52,305 bases of DNA from NCBI RefSeq assembly GCF_000378425.1, contig NZ_KB899837.1, positions 1 through 52,305 on the forward strand. The letters are read 5' to 3'. This DNA comes from Cohnella laeviribosi DSM 21336 (GTDB lineage Bacteria > Bacillota > Bacilli > Paenibacillales > Paenibacillaceae). Every line of letters begins with the position of its first letter. Positions within the stretch are counted from its first letter, which is position 1. Shown here one piece after another: positions 43,609 to 51,990 of this stretch. The translations under genes and the position numbers were made by a program. The notes beneath the pieces are model-generated. The model saw only the letters and a program-made list of their open reading frames with translations. It was not told the DNA's origin and did not search any database.

Positions 43609-44451
43609 TTACGCTTTCACCGGCGGAAAATAAGACCGAACGACACGGGACGCCGTCTCGTAGCCGGTTCGGATCGCCCGCTCGATATCCCACTCCCAAT
43701 ACTCCGGCCGAAATAACTCGACGGACGCCATCTCGCCGTAGCCGATCTCCTTCAGCGTCCGCAAAATCGCATCCAAATCGATGCACCCTTGGCCCGGCCA
43801 TACGCGGTGCCGGTCCCGCAGCGCGCCGGCGGGCAAATCCTCGCAGTCGTCGATGTGGAAGACGAAAATGTCGGCGGGATCGGCCTGCCGCAAATCCTCC
43901 AGCCTCGAATTCATCGCATGAAAATGGAAGCAGTCCAGCACGATGCCGACGTTGTCCCGGTCCGCCGCCCGGACGATGTCGTAAGCCTGGCCGAACGTAT
44001 TGACCGAGCAGTTCGGATAGCCGACAAACTCGAACGCAAGGCGAAGGCCGTACGGCCGCGCCAAGTCCGCCAAATGGCGGAGCGCGCGCACCGTCTCGTC
44101 CTTAATCGCTTGCTTCGTATAATCGCCCACGTCAAAGGCGGGCACGACGATGACGGTACGGCAGCCGATGATGCCGCCGATCTCGCCCAAAAACTTGAGG
44201 TCGTTCACGATTTGCCGAAAGCTTTCTTCGTCCCGAAAGCTGATCTGCTCAAGCGCATTGAACGCAAGCGGCCGCAGGGCGCTCCGTTCGAAGAACGCCT
44301 TCAGCTCTTGCGGCCGATGACGCCGCAAATAGTCTTTCAATTTGTCCAGCCGAATTTCGATCCCGTCGTATCCGTGCTTCTCGCAATAGGCAAGATCAAG
44401 CTCAAGCGTGGAATGCTTCATGGTGGTCGCCTGGTTGAACGCGATTTTCAT
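43609..44451 (-). CDS. iolI: 2-keto-myo-inositol isomerase
   Basis: A 280-residue TIM-barrel isomerase/epimerase. It resembles B. subtilis IolI along its whole length: MKIAFNQATTMKHSTLELDL at the start, LAFEFVGYPNCSVNTFGQAY, LDCFHFHAMNSRLEDL, RVWPGQGCIDLDA and VELFRPEYW, which hold the Glu, Asp, His and Glu metal ligands. It interconverts inosose isomers and so lets other inositol stereoisomers enter the pathway. ATG follows AAAGGGAGG. It lies between the broken lacI gene and iolD. Confidence 0.93.
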   Translation of the reverse strand: MKIAFNQATTMKHSTLELDLAYCEKHGYDGIEIRLDKLKDYLRRHRPQELKAFFERSALRPLAFNALEQISFRDEESFRQIVNDLKFLGEIGGIIGCRTVIVVPAFDVGDYTKQAIKDETVRALRHLADLARPYGLRLAFEFVGYPNCSVNTFGQAYDIVRAADRDNVGIVLDCFHFHAMNSRLEDLRQADPADIFVFHIDDCEDLPAGALRDRHRVWPGQGCIDLDAILRTLKEIGYGEMASVELFRPEYWEWDIERAIRTGYETASRVVRSYFPPVKA

Positions 44452-44474
44452 ACCCCTCTCCTCCCTTTGCCTGC

Positions 44475-44499
44475 AAAAAAATCGGGTAATCGATTACCC
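44475..44499 (-). promoter_or_regulatory. Palindrome GGGTAATCGATTACCC: operator or terminator
   Basis: A perfect 16-bp palindrome (44484-44499) with a central CG resembles LacI-family operators. On the minus strand it is followed by GA and seven T, so a short hairpin terminator for the broken lacI gene is equally possible. It lies 33 bases before iolI. Confidence 0.5.
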
Positions 44500-44532
44500 T
44501 ACTATGGCGCAGCTGCCATGAAGCGGCGGCTT

Positions 44533-45531
44533 TCAGACCGGTCCCGTCGAGCCGCGAACGACAAGCTTGGGAAACATGCGGACGGTCTGCTTCGTAGGTT
44601 CGTTCCGCTCCATCCGGTTGACGATCACTTCCATGACCTTCTTCCCCAACTCCGGGAGCGGCATCGCGACCGACGTTAGCTCGGGGAACAGGAGCGAACA
44701 CCAATCGGTGTTGTCGAAGCCGACGATCGACAAGTCCTTGGGGACGTCCAGTCCAAGCTTTCTGGCCGCACGCATCGCGCCGGCGGCCATGACGTCGTTG
44801 CAGCCGAATACCGCGCTCGGCCTGTCGCGGCGGCCCAGCAACCGCCCGGCGGCTTCCTCCGCTTCTTGCAGCGTGATCGTTTGGCACTCGGCCACCAGCC
44901 CCTCTTCCGCGGCGATCCCCGCCGATTGAAGAGCGGCGTAATAGCCGCGCACCCGTTCGGCGCTGCTGTACGAGCCGTCCGCGATGACGCCGATGCGCCG
45001 ATGCCCGAGGGAAACCAGATGCTCAACCGCCGCCACGCCGCCGAGATAATCGTCGACCGTCACGATATCGATGGAAAACGGCGGCTTCTCAAATGCGAAC
45101 AGCACGACCGGCACGCCGTCTTCCAGAAGCTCCTTCAGCACCTCGTCGTTGCGGAACTTCGAAGCGATGATGAAGCCGTCGACCCGCTTCTGGCGCATGA
45201 AGGCGACTTGCTTCGCCTCCTTCTCGGCATCGTTGTCCGTGCTGCACATGACGATGCTGAAACCCGCTTGCTGCCCCGCTTCCTCAATGTGCTTCAAAAA
45301 TTAGACGTATACGGGATTGTCAATGTCGGGGATCAGCAGCGCGATCTGATACGTGAATTTCCCCTTCATGGCCGAAGCCAGAACATTGGGCCGATAGTGC
45401 AGTTCGTCGACGATTTTCAATACTTTTTGCTTCGTTTTGTCGCTGATCCGGCCCCTGTCGTTCAGCACCTTCGACACGGTGGCCGCCGATACGCCGGCGA
45501 TTCTTGCAATGTCGTAAATGGTAGGTTTCAT
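44533..45531 (-). pseudogene. LacI-family regulator interrupted by an in-frame stop
   Basis: The frame runs without shift from the ATG at 45531 to 44533 (333 codons) and would encode a full LacI-type repressor: helix-turn-helix IYDIARIAGVSAATVSKVLN, hinge NVLASAMKG, then an effector domain ending RGSTGPV. A single TAA at 45303-45301, in the context NPVYV-stop-FLKHIEE, cuts it after 76 residues. Relatives usually have Glu there, so one base change (GAA to TAA) would explain it. The remaining peptide would have the DNA-binding part only. A restart at TTG 45297 lacks a ribosome binding site. A sequencing error cannot be excluded. Confidence 0.85.
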
Positions 45532-45606
45532 GGTCACGATCCCGTTTTTTACCCCTATTCTACCTCAAGCGGCAGCGCAAAAACGATAGCGTCCGGCCGA
45601 TGCCGA

Positions 45607-46632
45607 CTAGCGGTTTCGATTCCTCCATTCCTGCAGCTCGATTCTGCGGCCCGCTTCAAAAGACGCCTGCGCGGCGGCGGCGATTTCTTGGGCGGCCAGG
45701 CCGTCTTCCTCCGTAACCGCGGGCGTCCTCCCCTCGCGCAGCGCTTCGATGAAATGGGCCATCTCCAATTGAAACGCATCCTTGAAGCGCTCCGGAAAGG
45801 CCGGCACAATCTCGTGCGTACGGCCTTTGGACGTCAGCAGCGCAACATCGCGGCGGCGAAGCGAGCCGATGACGAGCGTCCCTTCCGTACCGACGACTTC
45901 GGCTCGAATATCGTAGCCGTATCCCGCGTTCCGGCTGCTCTCGATATCGCCGGCGGCGCCGGAGTCGAACGTCACGTACGTAAGCGACTGGTCGACATCG
46001 CCGAGCGCTTGCATAAAATCGTTGGCCAGAACGCTGCCGTGGGCGGCCACGCTTGTCACCTCCGTTCCCATCAAATAGCGGGCCGCGTCGTAATCATGAA
46101 TGGCCATATCCAAAAACATGCCGCCGCTATTTGCGATAAAGGCCGCAGGCGGCGACACCGGATCGCGCGAAACGGCTTTAAAATAAATCGGGGCGCCGAT
46201 ATCCCCCGCCGCAATCCGCCGCTTGGCTTCGGAATAGGCGGGATCGAACCGCCTCATGAACCCGACCTGGCAGCGAACGCGGTTGGCGCGAATCGCTTCG
46301 ATGACCGCGCTGGTCTCCTCCAGGTGCCGGGTCAGCGGCTTTTCGACAAACAGGTGCTTGCCGTTGCGCGCGGCACGAATCGCCAGATCCGCATGGGCAA
46401 CGGTCGGCGCCGCGATGACAACCGCATCGATTTCGGGATCTTCCAGCAGGCGGTCAGGGTCGTTCGTCCAACGGGAAACGCCCAGCTCCCGCGCGATCTT
46501 CTCCGCTTGCTCCGCAACCGTATCCGCCACGCAGACGAGCTTTGCCCCCTTGATGTTCGAAGCCAAATTCAGCGCATGCCAGCAGCCGAGCCTGCCCAGT
46601 CCGATGACCCCGCAGCGAATCGACTCTCTCAC
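45607..46632 (-). CDS. Gfo/Idh/MocA-family oxidoreductase, probable inositol dehydrogenase
   Basis: A 341-residue NAD(P)-dependent sugar/cyclitol dehydrogenase related to IolG. The Rossmann motif GLGRLG lies near residues 11-16, the catalytic Lys98 is in VEKPL and the Asp-His pair is in DMAIHDYD. GTG at 46632 is preferred because GGGAGG lies eight bases upstream; an ATG at 46638 touches the binding site. Placed directly after the transporter ATPase gene (21-base gap), it may oxidise scyllo-inositol or another isomer brought in by that transporter. The substrate is inferred from context only. Confidence 0.85.
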   Translation of the reverse strand: MRESIRCGVIGLGRLGCWHALNLASNIKGAKLVCVADTVAEQAEKIARELGVSRWTNDPDRLLEDPEIDAVVIAAPTVAHADLAIRAARNGKHLFVEKPLTRHLEETSAVIEAIRANRVRCQVGFMRRFDPAYSEAKRRIAAGDIGAPIYFKAVSRDPVSPPAAFIANSGGMFLDMAIHDYDAARYLMGTEVTSVAAHGSVLANDFMQALGDVDQSLTYVTFDSGAAGDIESSRNAGYGYDIRAEVVGTEGTLVIGSLRRRDVALLTSKGRTHEIVPAFPERFKDAFQLEMAHFIEALREGRTPAVTEEDGLAAQEIAAAAQASFEAGRRIELQEWRNRNR

Positions 46633-46653
46633 GTCCATTCCTCCCTTGGAATC

Positions 46654-48144
46654 TCAACGGTAAACCAGTTCCATAATTTTCTCCTGGCTGGCCTCGGCCC
46701 GCGTGAGCTCTCCTTTTTTCTCCCCTTCGTGCATGACGACGATCCGGTCGCTCATGCCGAGAATCTCCGGCAGCTCGGAGGACACCATCACGATCGCTTT
46801 GCCGGTCTTGGCCAGCCTGGACATCAATTTATGAATTTCCGCTTTGGCCCCGACGTCGATTCCCCTGGTCGGTTCGTCCAAAATGAGAACATCCGGATTG
46901 CTCAGCAGCCATCTGGCCAGCAGCACCTTCTGCTGATTGCCGCCGCTCAGCCTGCCGATCTGCTGGTTGAGGCTTGGCGTTTTGATGTTCAGCCGCTCCA
47001 CGAACGCGCCGCACATGTCGTTGACCAACCTCCCTTTCAGCAATCCGGCTCTGTTCAAGTACCCGTCGATGCTCGACACGATCATATTGTCCTTGACGGA
47101 AAGAGGGAGAAAAGCGCCGGTCGCTTTCCGGTCTTCCGTCAGCAATCCCATCTTGTATCGGATCGCATCTTGCGGCGATCGAATGTGCGCGCGTTCGTTC
47201 TTGACGAAAATCTCGCCTTCGTCCGGAGGGACGATGCCGAACAGGCTTTCGACGACTTCCGTCCTGCCGGAGCCCATCAGCCCCGCAATGCCCAGAATTT
47301 CGCCGCTTCGCACTTCGAAGCTTACCTTTCGAAACTTGCCTTTGCGCGTCAAATTTTTGACGGACAGCAACACCTCGCCGATTGGCGCTTCGTCCTTATG
47401 GAACACCTGTTTGATCTCCCGGCCGACCATCATTTGAATCAGCGATTCCGGGTTCAGCTCGCCGGCCGGCTTCGAACCGACGAATTGTCCATCCCGAAAC
47501 ACGGTAATCTCGTCGCAAATGCGAAAGATCTCATCCATTTTGTGCGAGATGTAAATGATCGTAACGCCTTTGGCCTTCAGAGAAGCGATCATCCCGAACA
47601 ACCGCTCGACTTCCCTTTCCGTGATGGCCGAAGTCGGTTCGTCCATAATGATCAGGTCGGCATTGCGCGAAACGGCGGCGGCGATTTCGACCATCTGCAT
47701 ATTCGCGATGCTGAGGTCGGCCATTCTGGCGTTGGGGTCAATGTCGATTTTCAGCGAATCAAACAGCTTACGCGCGTCCTCGACCATTTTTTTCTTGCGA
47801 ATCCAGCCGAAGCTCTTCGTCGGTTCCCGTCCCAGAAAAAGATTCTCCGCCACCGTCATCTCCGGCACAGGCGTCAGCTCCTGATGGATCATCGAAATCC
47901 CGAGCCGCAAGGCGTCCTTGGATCCGGAAAGCTTGACTTCCTCGCCCTTGTACTTGATCGTTCCCCGGTCGGGCGTGTAGATGCCGAAAATGATCTTCAT
48001 CAGCGTCGATTTGCCGGCCCCGTTCTCGCCCATTAAGGCGTGAACCGTTCCTTTTCGCACTTTCAGTTGAATATTGTCCAGCGCTTTCACGCCGGGAAAC
48101 TCCTTGGTAATGTTCGTCAGCTCCAAAATATAGTCCGGGTTCAT
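46654..48144 (-). CDS. Sugar ABC transporter ATPase, double domain (RbsA/MglA type)
   Basis: A 496-residue ATPase with two nucleotide-binding halves of the CUT2 sugar importers. The first has Walker [10 protein letters not shown] and Walker [12 protein letters not shown]; the second has the degenerate Walker [10 protein letters not shown], signature LSGGNQQK and Walker [14 protein letters not shown] at 48144 follows GGGAGGTG. It works with the permease 35 bases upstream and the binding protein. In this context inositol is the likely substrate, as in IatA-type systems, but ribose-like sugars cannot be excluded. Confidence 0.93.
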   Translation of the reverse strand: MNPDYILELTNITKEFPGVKALDNIQLKVRKGTVHALMGENGAGKSTLMKIIFGIYTPDRGTIKYKGEEVKLSGSKDALRLGISMIHQELTPVPEMTVAENLFLGREPTKSFGWIRKKKMVEDARKLFDSLKIDIDPNARMADLSIANMQMVEIAAAVSRNADLIIMDEPTSAITEREVERLFGMIASLKAKGVTIIYISHKMDEIFRICDEITVFRDGQFVGSKPAGELNPESLIQMMVGREIKQVFHKDEAPIGEVLLSVKNLTRKGKFRKVSFEVRSGEILGIAGLMGSGRTEVVESLFGIVPPDEGEIFVKNERAHIRSPQDAIRYKMGLLTEDRKATGAFLPLSVKDNMIVSSIDGYLNRAGLLKGRLVNDMCGAFVERLNIKTPSLNQQIGRLSGGNQQKVLLARWLLSNPDVLILDEPTRGIDVGAKAEIHKLMSRLAKTGKAIVMVSSELPEILGMSDRIVVMHEGEKKGELTRAEASQEKIMELVYR

Positions 48145-48179
48145 CCGGATCACCTCCCGCAGCGCCTTCTTCACGGCCG

Positions 48180-49169
48180 CTATTTTCGCCTGTTCTTCCG
48201 CGAATCGATCAGCACGGCGGTCGTGATAATCGCGCCTTTCAGAATCTGCTGCCAATACGAAGACACATTCAGCAAGTCCAATCCGTTGTTCATAACCCCG
48301 ATAATGAGCGCGCCGATAATCGTCCCGCCAATGGTGCCGATGCCGCCGGCAAGGCTCGTGCCGCCGATGACCGCGGCCGCGATCGCGTCCAGCTCGTACA
48401 TCGTGCCGGCGGTCGGCTGTCCGGAAGCGATGCGCGAGGTCAAAATAATGCCGGCGACGGACGACAGCAGACCCGCGTACGCATAGAGCATGATTTTGTA
48501 CTTGTCGACGTTGATGCCGGCAATCCGCGCAGCCTGCTCGTTGCCTCCGATGGCGTAAATGTATTTGCCGAATTTGGTTTTATTGAGCAAAAGATAAGAC
48601 ACGACGCCGACGAAGAGAAAAATCAGAATCGGCACCGGAATGCCGAGCAAGCTGCCTTGGCCGATAAACCGGAACGAATCCGACAAATTCCCGATCGGCC
48701 TTCCGCCGGTATACAGCAGCGCAGCGCCTCTTGCGGCCGTCATCATGCCGAGCGTCACGATAAACGGGGCGATTTTGCCCTTCGCGATGATCGTTCCGTT
48801 GATCAGGCCCGTCAGCACTCCGATTCCCAGCCCCGCCAAAATCGTCAGCACGAGCGGATATTCGCCCGGATGGGCCAGCGTCGCGACAACGACCGAAACC
48901 AGCGCAATGACCGAGCCCGAGGACAGATCGATCCCCGTCGTAATGATGACGAACGTGACGCCGATCGCCACGATCCCGACCACCGACATCTGGCGGACAA
49001 TGTTGAGCAGGTTGTCGGCGGTCAGAAAAGTAGGCGTCAGCAAGGACATCAAAATCATTAACGCGATGAGCACCAGCAGCATGCCGTAGCGGCTGAGCAA
49101 CGAAGCGAGCGTAAACGGGCCGCTTCGGCCGCCAAGCTTTTGTTCCGTCACTACGGTGGATTCGTTCAT
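48180..49169 (-). CDS. Sugar ABC transporter permease (RbsC type)
   Basis: A 329-residue CUT2-family permease with eight to ten helices. Typical segments are [54 protein letters not shown] and [20 protein letters not shown]. The ATG at 49169 follows GAGGGATGG. It lies between the genes of its binding protein and ATPase, an order (binding protein, permease, ATPase) that differs from rbsACB. Confidence 0.93.
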   Translation of the reverse strand: MNESTVVTEQKLGGRSGPFTLASLLSRYGMLLVLIALMILMSLLTPTFLTADNLLNIVRQMSVVGIVAIGVTFVIITTGIDLSSGSVIALVSVVVATLAHPGEYPLVLTILAGLGIGVLTGLINGTIIAKGKIAPFIVTLGMMTAARGAALLYTGGRPIGNLSDSFRFIGQGSLLGIPVPILIFLFVGVVSYLLLNKTKFGKYIYAIGGNEQAARIAGINVDKYKIMLYAYAGLLSSVAGIILTSRIASGQPTAGTMYELDAIAAAVIGGTSLAGGIGTIGGTIIGALIIGVMNNGLDLLNVSSYWQQILKGAIITTAVLIDSRKNRRK

Positions 49170-49307
49170 CTTTAACCATCCCTCGCCATCTGTTCTGTCT
49201 TTTCGATCCGCGACGGGCTGCGAGCCGCAGCGCGTATTCCGTGCGCGATAAAAACATATCGCAAAGACATGCTCTTATCGCGCAGTCGCGCAGAATATCC
49301 GTCGGGC

Positions 49308-50303
49308 TTACTCCCACTTCTTCACGTACTCGTCGACATTGTCTTTCGTGACCAGCTCGTAAGGAACGTACACGTTCTTCTCCACTTGCTCACCTCTCGC
49401 CGCTTTAATCGCCGTCTCAAGACCGGATTTGCCCTGGCCGTCGGCATTTTGGAATACCGTTACTTGCAGCTTGCCGGACTTGACGTATTCGAGGGCATCC
49501 GGCGTCGCGTCGACGCCGGCGAATATCATGCCGTCGGCTTTGTTCGCCGCTTCCGCCGCCATGATGGCGCCGATCGCCATCTCGTCGTTGTTGGACACGA
49601 CGGCATCGATTTTTTTGCCGGAATTCAGCCAGTTCTCCATGAGCGCCATCCCTTTCGCGCGATCCCAGGAGGCGGTGCCTTCCAGCACGATCGACATATC
49701 CGGGTACTTGCCGATCACCTGCTTGTTCCCTTCCGTGCGCTTGATTTGCGCCTCCTGGCCCAACTGCCCGGTCATAATCGCGATGTTGCCTTTGCCGCCA
49801 AGCAGCTTTGCGACTTCCTCCATCTGCATGACCCCGGCGGTAATGGACTCCGAGCCGACATACGACGCCGCTTTGTCGACCCCTTCGAACCAGCGGTTGA
49901 CGACGACAATCGGAATATTCGCCTTGTTCGCTCTGTCGACGATATCGACGGCCGAGACCGTGTCCACGGGAACCATCACGATCGCATCCACTTTCTGCGA
50001 AATGAACGTTTCGATCTGGGCCAACTGCTTGCTGGCGTCGTTTTGCGCATCCACATAGGTCACGTTCACGCCGTCCTGCGTCTTCTGATATTTCTCCATT
50101 CCTTCTTGCAAATAGCTCAGCCACTTGTCGCTGAAGTCGGGAAGCGCCGCGCCGATGTGGATTTGGCCGCCGCCGGATTCGCTGCCGGAAGCTTGAGCGG
50201 GTGCCTGCGATTCGGCGTTGCCCCCTTTGGATGCGCATCCGGCGACAACCAGCGCCAGACAGATCAGACTCGCCAACAAGGCTGAAAACATCGTTTTCTT
50301 CAT
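49308..50303 (-). CDS. Sugar-binding lipoprotein (RbsB family)
   Basis: A 331-residue periplasmic-binding-protein-like lipoprotein. The signal peptide ends in VVAGC (Cys23 lipid anchor), followed by a short Ala/Gly/Ser linker and the two-lobed fold beginning IHIGAALPDFSDKW. Segments such as DAIVMVPVDTVSAVDIVDRA and VSNNDEMAIGAIMAAEAA are typical of monosaccharide and inositol binding proteins. ATG follows GAGGGGG. It is the first gene of the transporter and has a cre-like box about 145 bases upstream. Confidence 0.92.
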   Translation of the reverse strand: MKKTMFSALLASLICLALVVAGCASKGGNAESQAPAQASGSESGGGQIHIGAALPDFSDKWLSYLQEGMEKYQKTQDGVNVTYVDAQNDASKQLAQIETFISQKVDAIVMVPVDTVSAVDIVDRANKANIPIVVVNRWFEGVDKAASYVGSESITAGVMQMEEVAKLLGGKGNIAIMTGQLGQEAQIKRTEGNKQVIGKYPDMSIVLEGTASWDRAKGMALMENWLNSGKKIDAVVSNNDEMAIGAIMAAEAANKADGMIFAGVDATPDALEYVKSGKLQVTVFQNADGQGKSGLETAIKAARGEQVEKNVYVPYELVTKDNVDEYVKKWE

Positions 50304-51240
50304 CGATCGGTTTCCCCCTCAATAAGGATGGACTTGCGGAATTGCAATTGCACAATCAGCGCAGGAATTCCCCGAGGCTTGAGTCTGTCCGCACTCGCCG
50401 CCTCACCTCCCCTCAAAGAAAATCAAATTAAGATTTTCTCACGAATTGTAATCGCTTTCATATTTATTAAGATAGGTGCTGCTTGTCGCTGCTCTAAACG
50501 CTGGGTAGTCTCGTCGGAAGTGGGGTCTATGGATCTTGTTGAAAGCGAGGGTAATCGATGAATTTAAATTGTTGGATTAAGCGATTCACTTATAAGCTGA
50601 AAGGGTTAGCATTAATAAGTCCGCTGACCAAAGGGTTCTTTAAGCCAAAACAGAGCAGATTCATGAGGAAAATTGAATTAAGCGCTTTACCTACGTAACA
50701 TCATAATGGATTCGTTTTCAGAAATCAATATCTTTTTTGAAAATTTATGTTTTTGTCTGCTCCGTTCTCGCCATGCGCCGGGAAGTTCCGTCGGAACCGT
50801 TCCCGGATCCGCCGGCTCATCGCCAGGCAGATTTCCCACAAATCGGCGACAGGCTGCCCGGTGAACGGCATCGTATGCATGTATCCCGGCGGACCGAATT
50901 CGGGCGTAAAGACAGGAACGCTAAATTAATCGCTTAACCCTTATATGCATCATATTTTGAATGTTAAAAAAAACACAAGATGAAAATGGAATGGTAAATG
51001 GATTAATTTGAAAAAACGGGGAGGCTGGTATCATTTTTATCAATGCGAAATTTTTTTCGGCTGTCGTTTCTCCGTTGTCGTCGCTGAATGGATGGACGCA
51101 ATTTCAACAGCGGAATCCGTAGCCGAGGGCGAAAAAAATAAAAATACCGGATTGCCTGATAACGATTCTTGGGGCTTCTCCAAAAGGACCTTCTAAATAC
51201 GAACTAATAGTTTGGCTTCTCGATTTAAAGCAAAAAGAAA
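50304..51240. other. Gene-free regulatory region upstream of the inositol transporter genes
   Basis: About 940 bases without a convincing gene. It is AT-richer than its surroundings. It contains four sites of one type: TGTAATCGCTTTCA (50447-50460), GGATTAAGCGATTCA (50574-50588), TTAAGCGCTTTA (50678-50689) and TTAATCGCTTAA (50926-50937), all related to the palindrome before iolD. Short plus-strand frames here lack ribosome binding sites. Confidence 0.6.
50447..50460 (-). promoter_or_regulatory. cre-like / LacI-type operator
   Basis: Read on the minus strand it is TGAAAGCGATTACA, which fits the CcpA cre consensus TGNAANCGNNNNCA at every defined base. It could mediate glucose repression of the inositol transporter or bind the local LacI regulator. 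Confidence 0.6.
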
Positions 51241-51271
51241 ACCACATGGAGTTGTCACACTCGCATGTGGT
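51234..51271 (-). terminator. Terminator of the hypothetical gene
   Basis: ACCACATG (51241-51248) and CATGTGGT (51264-51271) form an 8-bp stem; the minus strand continues TTTTCTTTTTG. It follows the stop codon at 51315 by about 45 bases. Confidence 0.65.
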
Positions 51272-51314
51272 CCAAAAGTTCAATCTTACCGAACCAAGCT
51301 ATGCGCTATACAAC

Positions 51315-51857
51315 TTAAGAAAAGCTGTTTTTTATCGGTTGCGTATAATCCCAACGGATTAATCGAATATTATATTCTTTTTGTAAAAGATCCGCTCGAA
51401 TTACACTATCAGTAGTGAATCTACCATCTTTTTTTATAATTGAAGCATCAGGAAAATTATGTTTAAAATAAACTGATTCACTTAAATCTCCCATATAATA
51501 CCTCGGACTTCCGGGGTTGTAATAGATTTCTGTAGTATCATCGACTTTGAGTAATGTAACTCTTTCTTTTCCGCTAGCTAATCGTTGCTTCCATTTACGA
51601 TATTTTCCTTGGCCTTCGTCAACACCAACACCATCATACTCGCATATTAAAGTATCATTAATAACCATTCGTCGTCCATTAATCTCATATTCCAACCGAA
51701 ACGGAAATTCCCCATATGTGATTGCCGGATGTGGCGGGTTTGGCTGGGTTTTAACTCCAATATACAAGAACAACCAAGGCCAAACAGAATAAATAATTAT
51801 TGATATTGCTAACAGAAGTGTGAAAAAACCTACTATACTAACTAGTTTTCTTTTCAC
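51315..51857 (-). CDS. Hypothetical membrane-anchored protein
   Basis: A 180-residue protein with one N-terminal membrane helix (about residues 7-33) and an extracellular domain containing YGEFPFRLEYEINGRR, CEYDGVGVDEGQGKYRKWKQ and EIYYNPGSPRYYMGD. I believe similar uncharacterised proteins exist in Paenibacillus, but no function is known to me. The start is GTG with GGCGGGA upstream. The gene is clearly AT-richer than the inositol cluster and sits next to an insertion sequence, which suggests recent acquisition or an accessory region. Confidence 0.75.
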   Translation of the reverse strand: MKRKLVSIVGFFTLLLAISIIIYSVWPWLFLYIGVKTQPNPPHPAITYGEFPFRLEYEINGRRMVINDTLICEYDGVGVDEGQGKYRKWKQRLASGKERVTLLKVDDTTEIYYNPGSPRYYMGDLSESVYFKHNFPDASIIKKDGRFTTDSVIRADLLQKEYNIRLIRWDYTQPIKNSFS

Positions 51858-51921
51858 TAATATCCCGCCTCGTTATAGTCCCTAGTAGTGGTGTAAAATG
51901 GCACCGAACTTCTTGACAAGG

Positions 51922-51990
51922 GAAGCCACGGTATGATTTCTACTAAAGTGACGCGACTCTACTTTAGAAAGAGGATCAAACCGTGGCTTC
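51922..51990 (+). other. Inverted repeat enclosing the transposase start codon
   Basis: GAAGCCACGGT (51922-51932) is perfectly complementary to ACCGTGGCTTC (51980-51990), and inside it CTAAAGT (51943-51949) pairs with ACTTTAG (51961-51967). The transposase GTG (51983-51985) lies in the outer stem, so an mRNA entering from outside would fold the start site into a hairpin. Confidence 0.7.

Noticed and set aside
44866..48036. Plus-strand open frame of 1056 codons
   Set aside because: It lies antisense to the second dehydrogenase, the broken lacI and the transporter ATPase, spans their boundaries, and its Arg/His/Asp-rich translation resembles no protein. It is a codon-bias shadow of GC-rich genes.
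50328..51196. Several short plus-strand frames in the gene-free region
   Set aside because: None has a ribosome binding site at a sensible distance or a recognisable product, and they overlap operator-like sites.
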